Positions 23,214 to 34,195 are shown, counted from the first letter of the stretch. The stretch: DNA of 64,000 nucleotides from Neoceratodus forsteri (GCA_016271365.2 JADMNL010000028.1:100350001-100414000), one strand, 5' to 3'. A program made the numbers and translations. The notes: generated by a model not told the origin, from the sequence alone.

Positions 23214-23597
23214 CTTTTTTTTATTATTGTATTTCTGCCCCCTGGAGCCGGCAGACATCCGTTCCCGACCTGCGATCCTATCACTGAGATCACTGCCAGG
23301 GCTTCGTGCAGTCTGCCAGCTCTGTTTTTTCTGGTTCCCCCCCATGCTACAGCCACGAGGATGCATGTGGAAGCACGCGCATGCCGTGGTTCCGTAGCTC
23401 CCACCCTATTCCTGCTGCCTGCTTGCCTATACTACCCTTAGGCCTCCACCTGGGGGCAGTTGAACTGAGGGGCATCAAAGTCCTTCAGTCGGAGAAGAGA
23501 GCTTCCCTTACAGATGTTCAATCCAGCTCCCCCCGGATGACCCCCGACAACCCAGGCTCGCTCCCGAACCTAGGTCACTGGCTTGGTGCGAGGTGTG
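23214..23597 (-). mobile_element. CpG-rich tRNA-derived SINE, antisense (second of tandem pair)
   Basis: The reversed tail is ctttttttttattattg at 23214, and the reversed 5' part contains ccagtgacctaggttcggga near 23585. The first part of the head is missing or diverged. The target gtaagtgggatt recurs at 23598-23609, so this copy shares its target site with the neighbour. Confidence 0.72.
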
Positions 23598-23917
23598 GTA
23601 AGTGGGATTTTAAAAGTCAGTAGTACCGTTGGTAAATCTGAACCAAAATAGATTAAAAATTGCACCATATGTTTTTGAATTGATTCTATTGTTCGAGATC
23701 TAATCAATATTAGTACAGAAGCTTAAGATAGTTGATGGGACCAGAACTTTGTTTAATTTTAGGAAAGAAACTGAGGTGAATTCTGTTTTTCATAAGGAAT
23801 GTTTTAAGTATTTGGACTACACAGAACTGGTGAACAGTAAATTGAATATTATTTTCCACTCATCCTTGGCCCTTTTGCCCTTGACTGTCCTGGTGAACGG
23901 AAATTTGAAAGTAGGGC

Positions 23918-24440
23918 TTGAAAAAAAGTATAGTAATCAGAACTCCTGCTCAAGCAACCAGTAAACTGTTTATTTGCTTGTTGCTTGTCCTAGCTGGGGA
24001 CGTAGAACTGAATCCAGGACTAGTAATGAATAATGCATTTCCCAAATGCTGGAGCTGGGGAGGACAACTGGGTAAGGATTTGAGGACTGGCCATCTAAAT
24101 ATCCCAGCATTCAATCCGCTGAGCTCAAGGTATGGGTTCAGTCAGGTGGGTCTGACATAATAGGGCTGAGTGAGGCATGGTTAAAAAATCTGGTCCCTGA
24201 CGTACAGTTGGCAAAGGAAGGATTTAAGTTATTTAGACAACATAGGGCAGGCAATAAAAAGATGGAGATGTTTAATGTAAGTAACAAACTTCATGCACAA
24301 GAAGTAGAGAAAGAAGCATTCATGGATCAAATTGACTGTTTAGCAATAAAACTTCTGCTAGGCAGATTAATGAACCAGCACTTATTTTTAACATGTTTTT
24401 ATAGCCCCCCCCCAAAATGCAATAATAATATAATAATGAT
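23918..24440 (+). pseudogene. L2-clade LINE ORF: 2A-like peptide and endonuclease N-terminal half
   Basis: A hydrophobic stretch (LFICLLLVLA) runs straight into GDVELNPGL at 23996-24022. This matches the 2A consensus D-V/I-E-x-N-P-G-P except that the last residue is Leu (cta) instead of Pro (cca). 2A-like peptides at the N-terminus of APE-type LINE proteins are known and cause ribosome skipping before the final Pro. Downstream pieces read GHLNIPA, GLSEAWLKNLVPDVQ, EGFKLFRQHRAGNKK, VSNKLHAQEVEKEAF, DQIDCLAIKLLLG and LFLTCFYSPP, the L2 endonuclease pattern. There are stops and frame changes after the 2A. Confidence 0.72.
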
Positions 24441-24455
24441 GAGCCACACTTTTCT

Positions 24456-25009
24456 TTTTTTACTTTTTTTATTTTCTCTTTATGTCCCCTTCTCGCCGCA
24501 GTACTCCCCTTCTTTGGGAGACTCCTGTGGCCTTATACTTCTTCACTCCTCTAGTCTGCCACCAGCACAGTCCATCCCTCCCCACGGAGCCTTGGTTATA
24601 CCCCCCAGGTGGGTACGCGGTGGGGCCCTTACACCCTGACATGTCTCTGTTTCGTCGGAGATGCTGTCGCTGGTGCCGGTAGGGGCACTGGAGATCGGGG
24701 CCGGGAGTGCTGCGTGGTGTTTCCTGGTTTTCTGGTCCACCCAGGATGTCAGCTTGCTGGGAGAGCCTAGGGGCGGAGCACGTCAGGACGATGCATATGC
24801 TCCGGCCCCCGGCTGACATCCTTCCTTCCTTCTTCCGTCCATCCCACTGCACCTCCACCCGTGGTCAACCAGGTGGTGGTATAGCAGCAGGACAAGGACC
24901 CACCCACCCACACGGAGGAGGAGAACAGCCTCTGGGCTTTTTGATCCTCCTCCCCCGGGTTGCTGCCGCCGTGAGCGGTAACCCTACTGCTGCACCAGTG
25001 GGCCGGCCT
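24456..25009 (-). mobile_element. CpG-rich SINE, antisense, inserted in the L2 endonuclease
   Basis: The target duplication gagccacacttttct at 24441-24455 and gagccacacatttct at 25010-25024 differs by one base. The reversed 5' end at 25009 reads aggccggcccactggtgcag, with ggcagcaacccgggggagga as a diverged B-box region. A T-rich reversed tail follows 24455. About 554 bases. Confidence 0.75.
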
Positions 25010-25078
25010 GAGCCACACATTTCTGACGATCTGATATCCCAGCACAACAGTAGGATGGAGTATAAAATACTGGGTGTT

Positions 25079-25338
25079 ATCAGTGTCAGTGGCTCAGCAG
25101 GTAGCACACTCACCTCTGAGGTCGGGAGATCAGAAGGCTGTGGGTTCTAGCCCCACACCAGGCACTTGGGTTAATATCCCAATACTGACACTGCAGTGCA
25201 GCGTGACGGGGGTGCTGCACTCCTGAAGTGCCGTCTTTTGATGAGACATTAAACCCAGGTCCCATCTGCCTGTTCTGGTGGTAGTTCAGGTGGATGTTAA
25301 AGATCCTATGGCACTTCTCGAAAAGAATAGGGGAATCT
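25079..25338 (+). mobile_element. tRNA-derived SINE, 5' part (rest at 31383-31560)
   Basis: The head agtggctcagcaggtagcac (A box) and ctgtgggttctagccccac (B box) are tRNA-like. The core is gtgccgtcttttgatgagac, ttaaacccaggtcccatctg, gatgttaaagatcctatggc, as in the copy at 2268-2600. The copy stops at cgaaaagaataggggaatc, where the Tx1-like LINE begins. It lies in the L2 endonuclease after MEYKILG. Confidence 0.75.
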
Positions 25339-25511
25339 TTTATTGCAAAGAAATAACATCATAGGAAATCACAGAAAATACTTGAATAAAGAAAATCAAC
25401 AAACATAAAATAGAAACATAAGGATAGACATCCAATACTTAAATCAAGAAATAAATCAAAATAAAGAATCCATATGTTTCCAAAATATAGCAAATGTTCT
25501 CCTATCCATCT

Positions 25512-28500
25512 TTACAAAATCAGAAATTCTGTTTGTATTGCTTTTTCAATTTGTGAGATAATAACAGTGTTCAATAAAACAACATGCTGCAAATAATAAT
25601 GACACCGAGCTTGCCAAAGATAATATTTGATGCAGGCAAAGATCACATTCAGTGTACTAGGATGATATCTTCTTAAAAACCCCGTGTAATCCCCTAAAAT
25701 TAAAGATTCATAAGTAATCGGCCCCCATTTCCATTTACTCTGTAAGTCTAACCAAAAAAGTACCATATATGAGCAAGTTATATAAAAATGTTCTAGGGTT
25801 TCTGTCAAACCAACACACCCTGGTCTTAAACATCCCCTTTCCTCTACCCCCTTATGCTTCTAATTGCCACGAACCCCTAATCTCCCATAACAACAAAGCC
25901 ACGAGACATCCCACATATGCACAGGAACTCTAGGATCTCTTAAAAGTTTTAAAGCAAACTGTATTCTGGATGGACAACATTTTGGAAAATCTACCTGAAC
26001 CAAAAAATTCATTTCTAGGATCCTACGATAGATTTGTTTTCTATTAAGTAAAAAGGCCTCTGCCATTTGCAATTGCCATGCTTTTATTTTTTTTTTTGAA
26101 ATTGTATTTTATCCTCCTCCTCTGCCTACTCCGACCCTTCGGCGTTGTCCCGCAGACATCCCACTACCCGCGACCCAGCTCACACAATCCACAGGCCCCA
26201 TGGAGCGGTTTCACTCAGGCGGGGAGGTAGGGGCCATCCCCAGCTTACAGTTCTCGTTGGCCCCGTGGACTTGCTGAGTGCGTGCGAAATCAGCGGGCAC
26301 ATCCCAGGACCCGTTTCCTCCCGGACAAGGCAGGCTCCATTTTTCCTGTTTCCTCCCTCCCCTTAGCAGATGCAATCCCTAGCGTCATGGCCGCGTATGT
26401 CGACGTCTGCTCTGCTATTGGTGGCCTGTCCGACCAATCCCCTGACAGGGCATGCGCTTCCTCGAGCCTCCGCTCGAGGGAGTCGCTAGGGCGAGAATGT
26501 GTCTGAATCCCTCGAATTGGCGAGCTGTCGTCGGACGCTCAAGCCTGAGCTCCCCGAGCCGACCCACGGCTACCGAGTCCGCTTCGAACCGGGTCACGGC
26601 GTGGAGAGCGAGGTGTGGTGTTCACGCCTCAGCCCTCTGTGCCACCGGGCAGCCTTGCCATGCTTTTATTTTTTGAAACCCAGGGACTGCAAAATCGGGA
26701 AGATTTAGATTTTTGACCTTCTTATTTCCTTGACCTCCCCAACATTGAAAAAAAAAGCTAAACCGCTCATCTGTCCAATCCATCCAGAAATCCTCAGTAA
26801 TATTCAAATCATTATGCAAAATGGAACTAAAAAAAAAGAATAGAAAAAAAACACTGGATTTATCATGCCCAGCCCCCCAGCCTTAATAGATAAATAGGTA
26901 AAATTTCTTTTAATGGGGTTTAACCTGCTACCCCATAACATTTGGAAAAAACAACTTAATAATCGAGTCTCAAATTGTGAAGGTAAAGGGAATACATAAC
27001 TAATATATAAAAAAATGGGTATAAGAAATTTTTTAATAATAGAAACCCGCTTTAATTTTGAAAGATTCAGGTTTCCACATCTGTACCTTCCTTTCGCCCA
27101 ACACTAATTTCTCCTCCCAATTCAAAAGAGCCATATCACAAGATCCAAAATAAATCCCTAAGATTTTAATGTAAGTATGTACTATATTAATAGGACCAAT
27201 CCTTTGTACCCTATCTCCTAAACCTAATTGTAAACCAAAACATTTATCATAATTTAAATATACACCTGAGAATCCAGAAAAATCTAACTGTTGCAATGCA
27301 CTAATTCCTGAGATTGAATCTTGTACTATAAGGCAAATATCATCTGCATAAGCAGAAATTTTTTGAGGTAAAACATCCATACTTGGGGAAACACCCATAA
27401 TTAAATCATTATTTAGTATTCCCCTGATCAAAGGATCTAATATAAAGGTAAAAAGTAAAGGGCTCAGTGGGCATCCTTGACGAACCCCCCAGTTTAAATC
27501 AATACTTGTCCCTACCAACCCATTAACTATGGGAGAAAAGGAAGCACCCTTATACAAAGATGTAATCCATGCCAACATTCGATCAGGTATTCCATAAAAA
27601 TTCAAAACTTTAAACAAAAAATCATGAGAAACAGTGTCAAAAGCCTTCTTTTGATCCAGTGCCAAAAGGAAACCAGATAATCTATTTTGCTTACCAAATT
27701 CTATTAATGCCCTTAAGAAGAGTAAATTTTGTTTAATGTTCCTCCCAGGAACAGAGCAAGTTTGTGCAGGATGTATCGGCACTGATGCCACCTTTTGCAA
27801 TCTACTGCAAAGAACAGATGAAAATATTTTATAATCAGTATTAAGGAGACTAATAGGTCTCCAATTATTCAGATCACATCTATCTCCAGATTTAAAGATA
27901 AAGACTACCAATGCTGATGCAAAAAGACGTACAAATCTATCTTCTGTCATAATCAAGGAATTAAAGACATGTGGCAATATAACACTGAGTTCATCTATAT
28001 ACTGTTTATAAAACTCGTGCATTAAACCATCCATCCCTGGAGATACTCTGATTTTAATCTATTAATTGCCTCCTAACCTCTTGAGCAGAAATAGGTGTTT
28101 CTATTTTAGTAATTAGATCAGGATCTGGCTGAGAAATAGAATAAGAAACATCCTGCCCCAAATGCCTGAAGAAACAGGTTCCATACCCAGAAACTGAAAT
28201 AAATAAGAATGTACAACTTCTAACATTTCCACATCTGAAGTTTTCAAACAGCCATTAGCATCATACAAACCTCATTACTTTATGAAGCACAGTATCCTTA
28301 CAGGCCGATATGGATTGGAAAAAGGTTGTGAAATCGTACTATACCTAAATTCTGTATTCTGAGCAGTTTGCTTTAGTAGCATGATAAGAAAACATTTGTA
28401 TTTTAATCTCATCCAATTGAGTTTTAATTCTATAATCATATTTATTAGGTGTGGACATTAGTTTATAAAACTGATCCCTAAAATGTAAATATCATAAATA

Positions 28501-29330
28501 ATCTTTATTACCAGTATATTTACCAAAATCAATAAATAATTTTTTGAAATCTTCTTTTGTATCCAACCACCAATGCAACCAATCCTCATAAAATTCTGCC
28601 ACAGATTTTCTATAAAAAAATAGATTTGCCATTTTAGATTGCGTTTCTAAGTGTTGTAAAACACAAACATTCAGTTTCCATCTCCGCATAATCGCAAGAA
28701 ATTTAGCAGAAATATTTCTAAAAGACATTTCACATAATAGTAAAAATGATCAGTAAATTCAGAAAAAGAAAGTTTAAATTTTTGAGGGTATAAAAATTGA
28801 GATACAAAAAGGAAATCTATATGTGTGGATAATGTACTTCGAAAATATGTGGCTTCTGTATCTTGGTGCAGAGATCTATAAGCATCCTTGAGGCCTGTAA
28901 GCAATAAAGTATCTCTTAGAGCATGAGAGTCACAATAAACCTTCCTTTGAATATTATCTTTAAGCCTTAACTCTAACCCACAGTTCATGTCCCCTCCCCA
29001 AACCACATGCCACTTAGTAAAAAGGAGAGGTTTGATAGTATTAAACAAATCCACTCTAGCCGCTTTACTCTGTGGAGCATAAGTATTAATCAGGTATAGA
29101 GTACCCATACCAACAACAATCAACCAGAAGGGCCCGCCAGGACAATATCTAGAAGCTGCTGAATTTTAACATGAGATGAATAGAATAAAATCCTAATCCA
29201 TCCTAACATCCCCCAAAAGTCCAAAGGGAAATCCCCAAGGCCACAGTTTTTAGTAGAAGAAATATCATGCAGGGATTGAAGCCTAGTTTCTTACCAAAAA
29301 AGGATATCAGTGTTTAAGTCCTGTAGAAGG
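25512..29330 (-). pseudogene. Tx1-like LINE ORF2: endonuclease, reverse transcriptase, C-terminal Cys/His domain
   Basis: Endonuclease (29123-28671): LYLINTYAPQSKAARVDLFN, VVWGGDMNCGLELR, STHIDFLFVSQFL, and FTDHF at the catalytic His (family motif SDH). RT (28034-27033, open for 333 codons): SGDRCDLNNWRPISLL, VPGRNIKQNLLFL, ALDQKKAFDTVSHDFL (motif A Asp), GVRQGCPLSPLLFTFILDPL (motif B), KISAYADDICLIVQD (motif C Asp pair). C-terminal part (26072-25512): DVSWLCCYGRLGVRGN, then CLRPGC and TETLEHFYITC. Frame changes lie between blocks and a SINE splits the C-terminal part. The protein nicks DNA and reverse-transcribes the element. Confidence 0.8.
26093..26654 (-). mobile_element. CpG-rich tRNA-derived SINE, antisense, inside Tx1-like LINE copy B
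   Basis: A 20-base target duplication, ttgccatgcttttatttttt, lies at 26073-26092 and 26655-26674. The reversed head at 26654 reads ggctgcccggtggcacagag, and gtgacccggttcgaagcgga holds a perfect GGTTCGA B-box start. The body is CpG-rich with few decayed CpGs, which suggests a recent copy. Confidence 0.85.
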
Positions 29331-29439
29331 ATAAAATAGCAGCCCTTTTCTTAATGTTCTGTATACTTCAAACATTAAGAGAAGTTATCGTAAAGAAGTC
29401 ATGAAAAAATAAAAGGAAAATGCAAAATTAATCCTTATC

Positions 29440-31332
29440 CTTCTTCCTTTTTTTCCTAATTTCTTTTAACTCCTCTCCCAGACAAAACAGTGTCATCATC
29501 ATGCTCCATCTCTGAGACTCTCTCAGACCTGGAAGAGACATCAGATTCAGAGCCCATATCTCCATCTAGAAGTACCTGATAGGTATTTTGAAGTGGGATC
29601 TGTACAGGTTGGATTTTACTTTTACTAACAGATCTAGTCACCCTTTTGGAAGCTGAAAATCAGTTCCTGGGGAGGCATAGGTTTCTGTAAGGTAGGAATT
29701 TATAAAAGAAGGCTGAGAAGACACAAGTCCATCAGGGGCCTGAGAGGAGGAAGCTCCATCGTTTTGACAAGGGTTTGCGTAATGAACAGAACTAGAGAAG
29801 AACCTTAGTTTGATTAGTTAAACTAGCATGAGATTTTTCTTCAGTGGAAGGATTAGGCCTATGAGGTCCTACATCTATCCTGAGCCTGACTGATAAGGAG
29901 TCTTTGTCTGGGCCTCCAGGCCTATTCTGACCTGCCCAGGGACATTGATGGTACGCATGGCCCTGTTCTTCCACATAAATTCGTGAAAGACATTTCTACA
30001 AACAGCACTATCATGGTCATAATCAACAGACAATGTACTCGATCACAAGTACCGCTAGCTAAGGTGCCTACTACTACTATACACTTATAACATGCTTTCG
30101 GCTGACCAGGGTAAAAACAGATGCCCCTGTCTTTCCCCAGAAAAAAAGCTGTTGGGTATATGGCGAACCACATTTTCTACCATTTGCAATTTAACTTTAA
30201 ATCTCCAGTTCCCTGTCCAAATTCCCTCTGAATCCATGATAGCCTCCGAGGGGCCCAACACATCACATTTTTTACCTAGCCAGAAAAGAATGTCTCCCAC
30301 ATTCACACCCTCATTCCTGAACGTGATATTAACAGTTTTAAAAAGGGGCTTCGTAAGTGGTATTACCAAAAAGGTGTCCATAATGCAGTCATTTAAGGGA
30401 TTCATATTTCCTCCAAAAGGCATCTAACCCCTAAAAGTTTTTTAAAGCTAATATCAAAATAATCTTCCCCTCTAATATTAATTAGAGCAAATATATCTTC
30501 TGCATGAAAATGCATAGAGTTAAGTAACAAAGTCCTGGCAACATAACTCCGATCTGGATGCTCTTGTAAACCACCTCTGTACCTTAAACGAACAGCATTC
30601 CGGCGAGGTGCTTGTTCAACTTTGTTATTTTTAAAAAGGTCCGAAAAGAAAGGTCCACGCTGTCTTCTATCTTCGGTTGGGGAGGGAGGGGGGAAATTCT
30701 AGGGGAAGTAGTTTCAAGAACCAGGCCAGAGGGCCCCGATGCCTCCATTGGTAGTTCTGCATCCATACCCACACCCCCTCCCCCCGATGTTGCAATAATA
30801 GTAGAAGGGGCAGAGACTGTAACAGGAATAGCCTCCAAAGTTGGAGAATTACTCAGAGAAGTACCTGAAAATGTTTCCCAAGTTGTATCTGGGAGCCAGC
30901 GGCCATCCGCCCCTTGAATCCATCCAGCTTTAGTTAACGTCGACTCTTCCGTCCAGTTTTCTCCAGTGAAGAGCACATCTTGCCTTGTGTTTCTTTTTTC
31001 GGAAGGAAAATCTCGTACGGCGTCTGAAACTGACGACCATCCTCATTCCTGTCAGCCGCTTGCTGACTCACCAAAAACTCGTCACTGCAACTTGGTCGAC
31101 AGGCAAGTCAGTCACGGGAAGGAACCGTCTCCAAATGGCATGCTACATCGGAAAACGTAGTAGAATCCTGAACTGAAGATTTTGCCACTGCCAAATCACA
31201 GGATACGCCTAACGGAGTAACGGGGCACATTTTCCACAGCAAACACTTTCTCGAATCCCCAAGTAAAGCTACAGCCGTGGTCGGGGATAGAACCATCAGC
31301 TGCTCCACATCCACAACCTCCTCCTCTGACAT
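29440..31332 (-). pseudogene. Tx1-like LINE ORF1 with CCHC zinc knuckles, mildly broken
   Basis: The start is probably MSEEEVVDVEQLMVLSPTT at 31332. A 130-codon open stretch follows (30976-30584), then RLRYRGGLQEHPDR and DYFDISFKKLL. ORF 30423-30085 reads FKTVNITFRNEGVNVGDILF, then SEGIWTGNWRFKVKLQMVEN and HIPNSFFSGERQGHLFL. After it come GQPKACYKC and CDRVHC, and in the next frame DHDSAVCRN, Cys/His clusters compatible with two zinc knuckles. The C-terminal tail reaches about 29456. Several frame changes. In the family this protein binds element RNA. Confidence 0.68.
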
Positions 31333-31382
31333 TCTGAGGCCGACTGCCGTCCTGTCCTAGAACAGCAGCTCCCCCTACCGAG

Positions 31383-31560
31383 TAGGGTAATTTCCCCAGT
31401 GCCCTGGCAAAATCTCCCCCCCCCATTCACTAAAATACCACCAACAGCTTAATCTGGTTCAAAGTCAGTTGGCATTCATCTGTATCCCCTTCCCCTGGGT
31501 CGTGCCTGAAAATAGGCAGAATTTGTCTAGTGCACTTACCTGGTCAACAAAAACTAAAAA
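31383..31560 (+). mobile_element. tRNA-derived SINE, 3' part (5' part at 25079-25338)
   Basis: ggtaatttccccagtgccctgg, cattcactaaaataccacca, gcctgaaaataggcagaatt and tacctggtcaacaaaaacta match positions 2418-2595 of the other SINE copy in order. An A-rich tail is at 31553-31567. It continues the 25079-25338 copy across the inserted LINE. Confidence 0.72.
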
Positions 31561-32639
31561 AAAAAAACTGGATTGGAGTGCAAAATCCCAAAAAACAAAG
31601 TTCAAAAGCAAATTGGCTTCACTGAATTTGTTTCAGTTAATAAATCTCCCCACTCACTTTAACTATAGGAGGGGAAATGATTCAGTCTATTGGCTGGTAG
31701 CTAATCATCTCAGTTATATATTTGCAATAGGAGCTCTGCAAGATTCAGTATCGTATTATTATCCAAATTTTTTTTTTTTGCTTATGACAGTCATAAAAGG
31801 AAAAGGTTCACCAAAAATTGATTGAGAAAGTGTATTACTAGACAATGTGAAAGGGTTTCTTTTAGATCTGGCTTTGGCCAAGTAGCAGCAATTTGAGAGA
31901 CAAGCATGTTGAGGGAACTGAAGCCCCGCCAACAGAGGTACTACAAGGGGCCTTCAATGCTAACACCCCTAAAACAAAGCAACGAGTCGAAGGCGTTTAC
32001 TCCTCTTGGTTGAGTAAAGCATTAAAACAGCAGATGAAACAGTGAGAGAAAATCTGGAATTACATAAAATTAAAAGATTCCTTTTGTTAGGAAGCAGAGC
32101 CTGGTAAAACGTTGTGGTCTTCACATGGCTTTATTGTATTCATGCAGCTCTTGGGCTCTGATTAGCAGCATGTATTGGGTCAGTACTTAAAAAATTAACA
32201 TTTTAAAAATAAAAATAAATAAAATAAAAAAATTATTGATTCAGTATAAACAGATGAGGATTCAGGAGGGGCACATCACTGCAAGAGTTCGGGGCAGGTT
32301 AACGAGTACTGTACTGGATGCCTGTGAGGTAGGTCAATGACTGGCGTAATATTTGTTGACCTAACCAGGGCCTTCAATATGGTGGACCACAGGATATTGT
32401 TAAGTAACATGGGTCAAATTGGAATATCATGCAATAGCCTGGCCTGGTTTGTGAGCTATCTAAACAGTGGAGTAAAGCGGGTGAGGATAGGGCATTCCTT
32501 GTTCAAACCACTGAGGTAATTACTGGAGCTCCCAGTGGTTCGGTAGTGGGACCCCTGTTCCTAATATTCATAAATCGATTTGTCCCAGTGAAGAGTCTGT
32601 TATACGCCAGTGATAAGTCATCCCTATAAGGGCCTCTCT
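31561..32639 (+). pseudogene. L2-clade LINE ORF: endonuclease end and reverse transcriptase start
   Basis: The frame reads DWSAKSQKTKFKSKLASLNL, FQLINLPTHFNYRRGNDSVY, WLVANHLSYIFAIGAL and QDSVSYYYPN, where the family has the catalytic SDH. After a linker, VIFVDLTRAFNMVDHRILLS at about 32343-32402 is RT motif A (Asp, and Asn where Asp is usual in AFD). SLAWFVSYLNSGVKRVRIG and a degraded motif C region (YASDKS) end the block at about 32620. An unclassified repeat interrupts at 32086-32215. Confidence 0.72.
32086..32215 (-). repeat. Unclassified interspersed repeat, copy 2 (inverted)
   Basis: ttttgttaggaagcagagcc ... cagcatgtattgggtcagta is the reverse complement of 19826-19933. It is followed by an A-rich stretch (aaaaataaaaataaataaaa). 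It falls between two blocks of the L2 LINE, so it is a later insertion. Confidence 0.6.
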
Positions 32640-33538
32640 GTTGGCAAGACAAAGCAAGGAACATTTTATTTTAGGGTGCCCAGTTGCAGAGGCTCTGGTT
32701 GCTGTACAGGTAAAGCACACAATGAACAGCAGATAAAATCAGACACAATAATAAATAACATGCAGCAATACTAAACAAAAGCAGGCTACAGCAAGGTGGA
32801 ACAACAGCATGCAACAAGAAAAACAGTTTCTAAAATAGACCTGTCACTAAAAGCAATGTCTAAAAAAGACAGTTTCTGGGAATGCCTGATTAAGCAGAAA
32901 GGTCTTGAGGCGGGCTTTAAATACCTCAACTGAAGGGGCCTTCCTTACAGCTGGAAGAAGTGAATTCCACAGGATGGGGCCGGCGACACTAAAAGCTCTG
33001 TCGCCAGCAGTTTTTAACCTTATCCTGGGAATCACAAGGAGGCCCCTAGAGGAGTAATGGAGGAAGTGGACTGAGGCAGCAGGTGTTAGAAGGTCCAACA
33101 GGTAGCCAGGGCCCAGTCCATGCAGGGCCTTAAAGGTGAGCCAGCCCACCTTGAAGAGGACCCTTCTTCTCACCGGCAGTTAATGCAGTTCATGCAGTAC
33201 TGATGTGATGTGGCAGTACTTGGACTGCCCAGTCAGCAGCCTAGCAGCTGTGTTCTGCACTAGCTGCAGCCAATGGAGAGTACCCAGAAGTAGAGTGTAT
33301 TACAGTAATCAAGCCTTGATGTCACGAATGCATGCACTAAGGTGGGGAAGTCCATGAGCAGAACTAGGGGTTTGATCCTGGCGATATTCCTCAGATCGTA
33401 AAAGCTGGTTCGGACAATGAACGATACCAGATTCAACTGTCAGTCCGCCGTCAAGGATAACGCCAAGATCGCGAACCTTAGAGGAAGTCTTCAATGGCAC
33501 AGACCCTAGGAATAATCCTGTCACTGTTACAAAACAAG
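32640..33538 (-). mobile_element. L2-clade LINE 3' end, antisense, inserted in the RT of another L2 LINE
   Basis: ORF 33173-32847 reads MRRRVLFKVGWLTFKALHGL, GPGYLLDLLTP, RIRLKTAGDRAFSVAGPILW, NSLLPAVRKAPSVEVFKARL, the L2 C-terminal signature, unbroken over 108 codons. Upstream (33524-33309) is SKVRDLGVILDGGLTVES, also L2-type. The host L2 RT frame stops at about 32635 and its thumb resumes at about 33540. Confidence 0.8.
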
Positions 33539-33790
33539 TTACACACAGGTTATGATATTAAACTATCTGGCTAGCTAAGAACAAATTAAGGTGGAATTAA
33601 ATAAAAACTAAAGTAGTGCTGTTTGGCACAGCACAGAGATTGGCCCGAGTGAGGAATGACCTACATATATACAGTGGTAATCATCACCAGCTTTCTACAG
33701 AAAATACGTTCAAGTATTTAGGCATCTATTTGGTCTCCAGTTTGAATTTGATGATGCATTTGAATAAGAAATGAAAAAAAAAATAATCAG

Positions 33791-34195
33791 AATTTTTTAT
33801 GCATATTGTAGTGCTGAGTAGCGCCACTAAAGTTAGGATGAGCAGGCTGTTTAATGTAAAACTCCTAACTTTGCACTTTAATAGCTTCACCACCATTCAA
33901 CGGATTTGCAGAAAATTTTGCATGCGTAATCTCAGAGGCATGGTCTCTTGACTTCCAAGTTTCGCTCTGGTCGGTTATGTGGATTATAAGATCTGGATAG
34001 CGTAAAAAGTGAAAAAATGTGGGGGTTGCTGTTTTTTTTGTCATCGCATAACGCCCAGATGCTTTCGAATTTTGTTCTGAAATTTTCAAGGTAGAAAGAG
34101 CTTGGGCCAGAGTGGTGCCTTTCTTTGGTTTGGTGAAAAAATATTAATCTGGTCCAGAGTTATAAGGATTTTATATTTTGGTTCTGAGCATGCAC
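33791..34195. other. Intron stretch without recognised features
   Basis: Follows an A-rich run (aaaaaaaaaataatcag at 33774-33790), which may be the end of the L2 element. No ORF or paired repeat recognised. Confidence 0.3.

Larger units (their letters stand above)
25339..31382 (-). mobile_element. Tx1-like L1 LINE, copy B (near full length)
   Basis: The antisense element has ORF1 (31332-29440), endonuclease (29123-28671), RT (28034-27033) and a C-terminal Cys/His region (26072-25512). It is inserted into a SINE, whose two halves flank it. aataggggaat before and gagtagggtaat after may be the target duplication. The only interruption found is one SINE (26093-26654). RT is open for 333 codons, so this copy is younger than copy A. 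Confidence 0.82.
23615..33790 (+). mobile_element. L2-clade LINE carrying a 2A-like peptide, split by nested insertions
   Basis: Collinear pieces on the + strand: N-terminal 2A-like peptide and endonuclease start (23918-24440), more endonuclease (25010-25078), endonuclease end (31561-31860), linker and RT (31861-32085 and 32216-32639), and RT thumb (33540-33780, with VVLFGTAQRLARVRNDL and ENTFKYLGIYLVSSLNLMMH). Each gap holds an independent insertion described separately. Joined, the element would be about 3 kb. Stops and substitutions show it is inactive. The 3' end is not recognised. Confidence 0.78.

Noticed and set aside
25085..25155. Possible tRNA gene from A and B boxes
   Set aside because: The sequence does not fold into a full cloverleaf by eye and continues into a SINE core. 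The same holds for the heads at 15036, 23199 and 26654.
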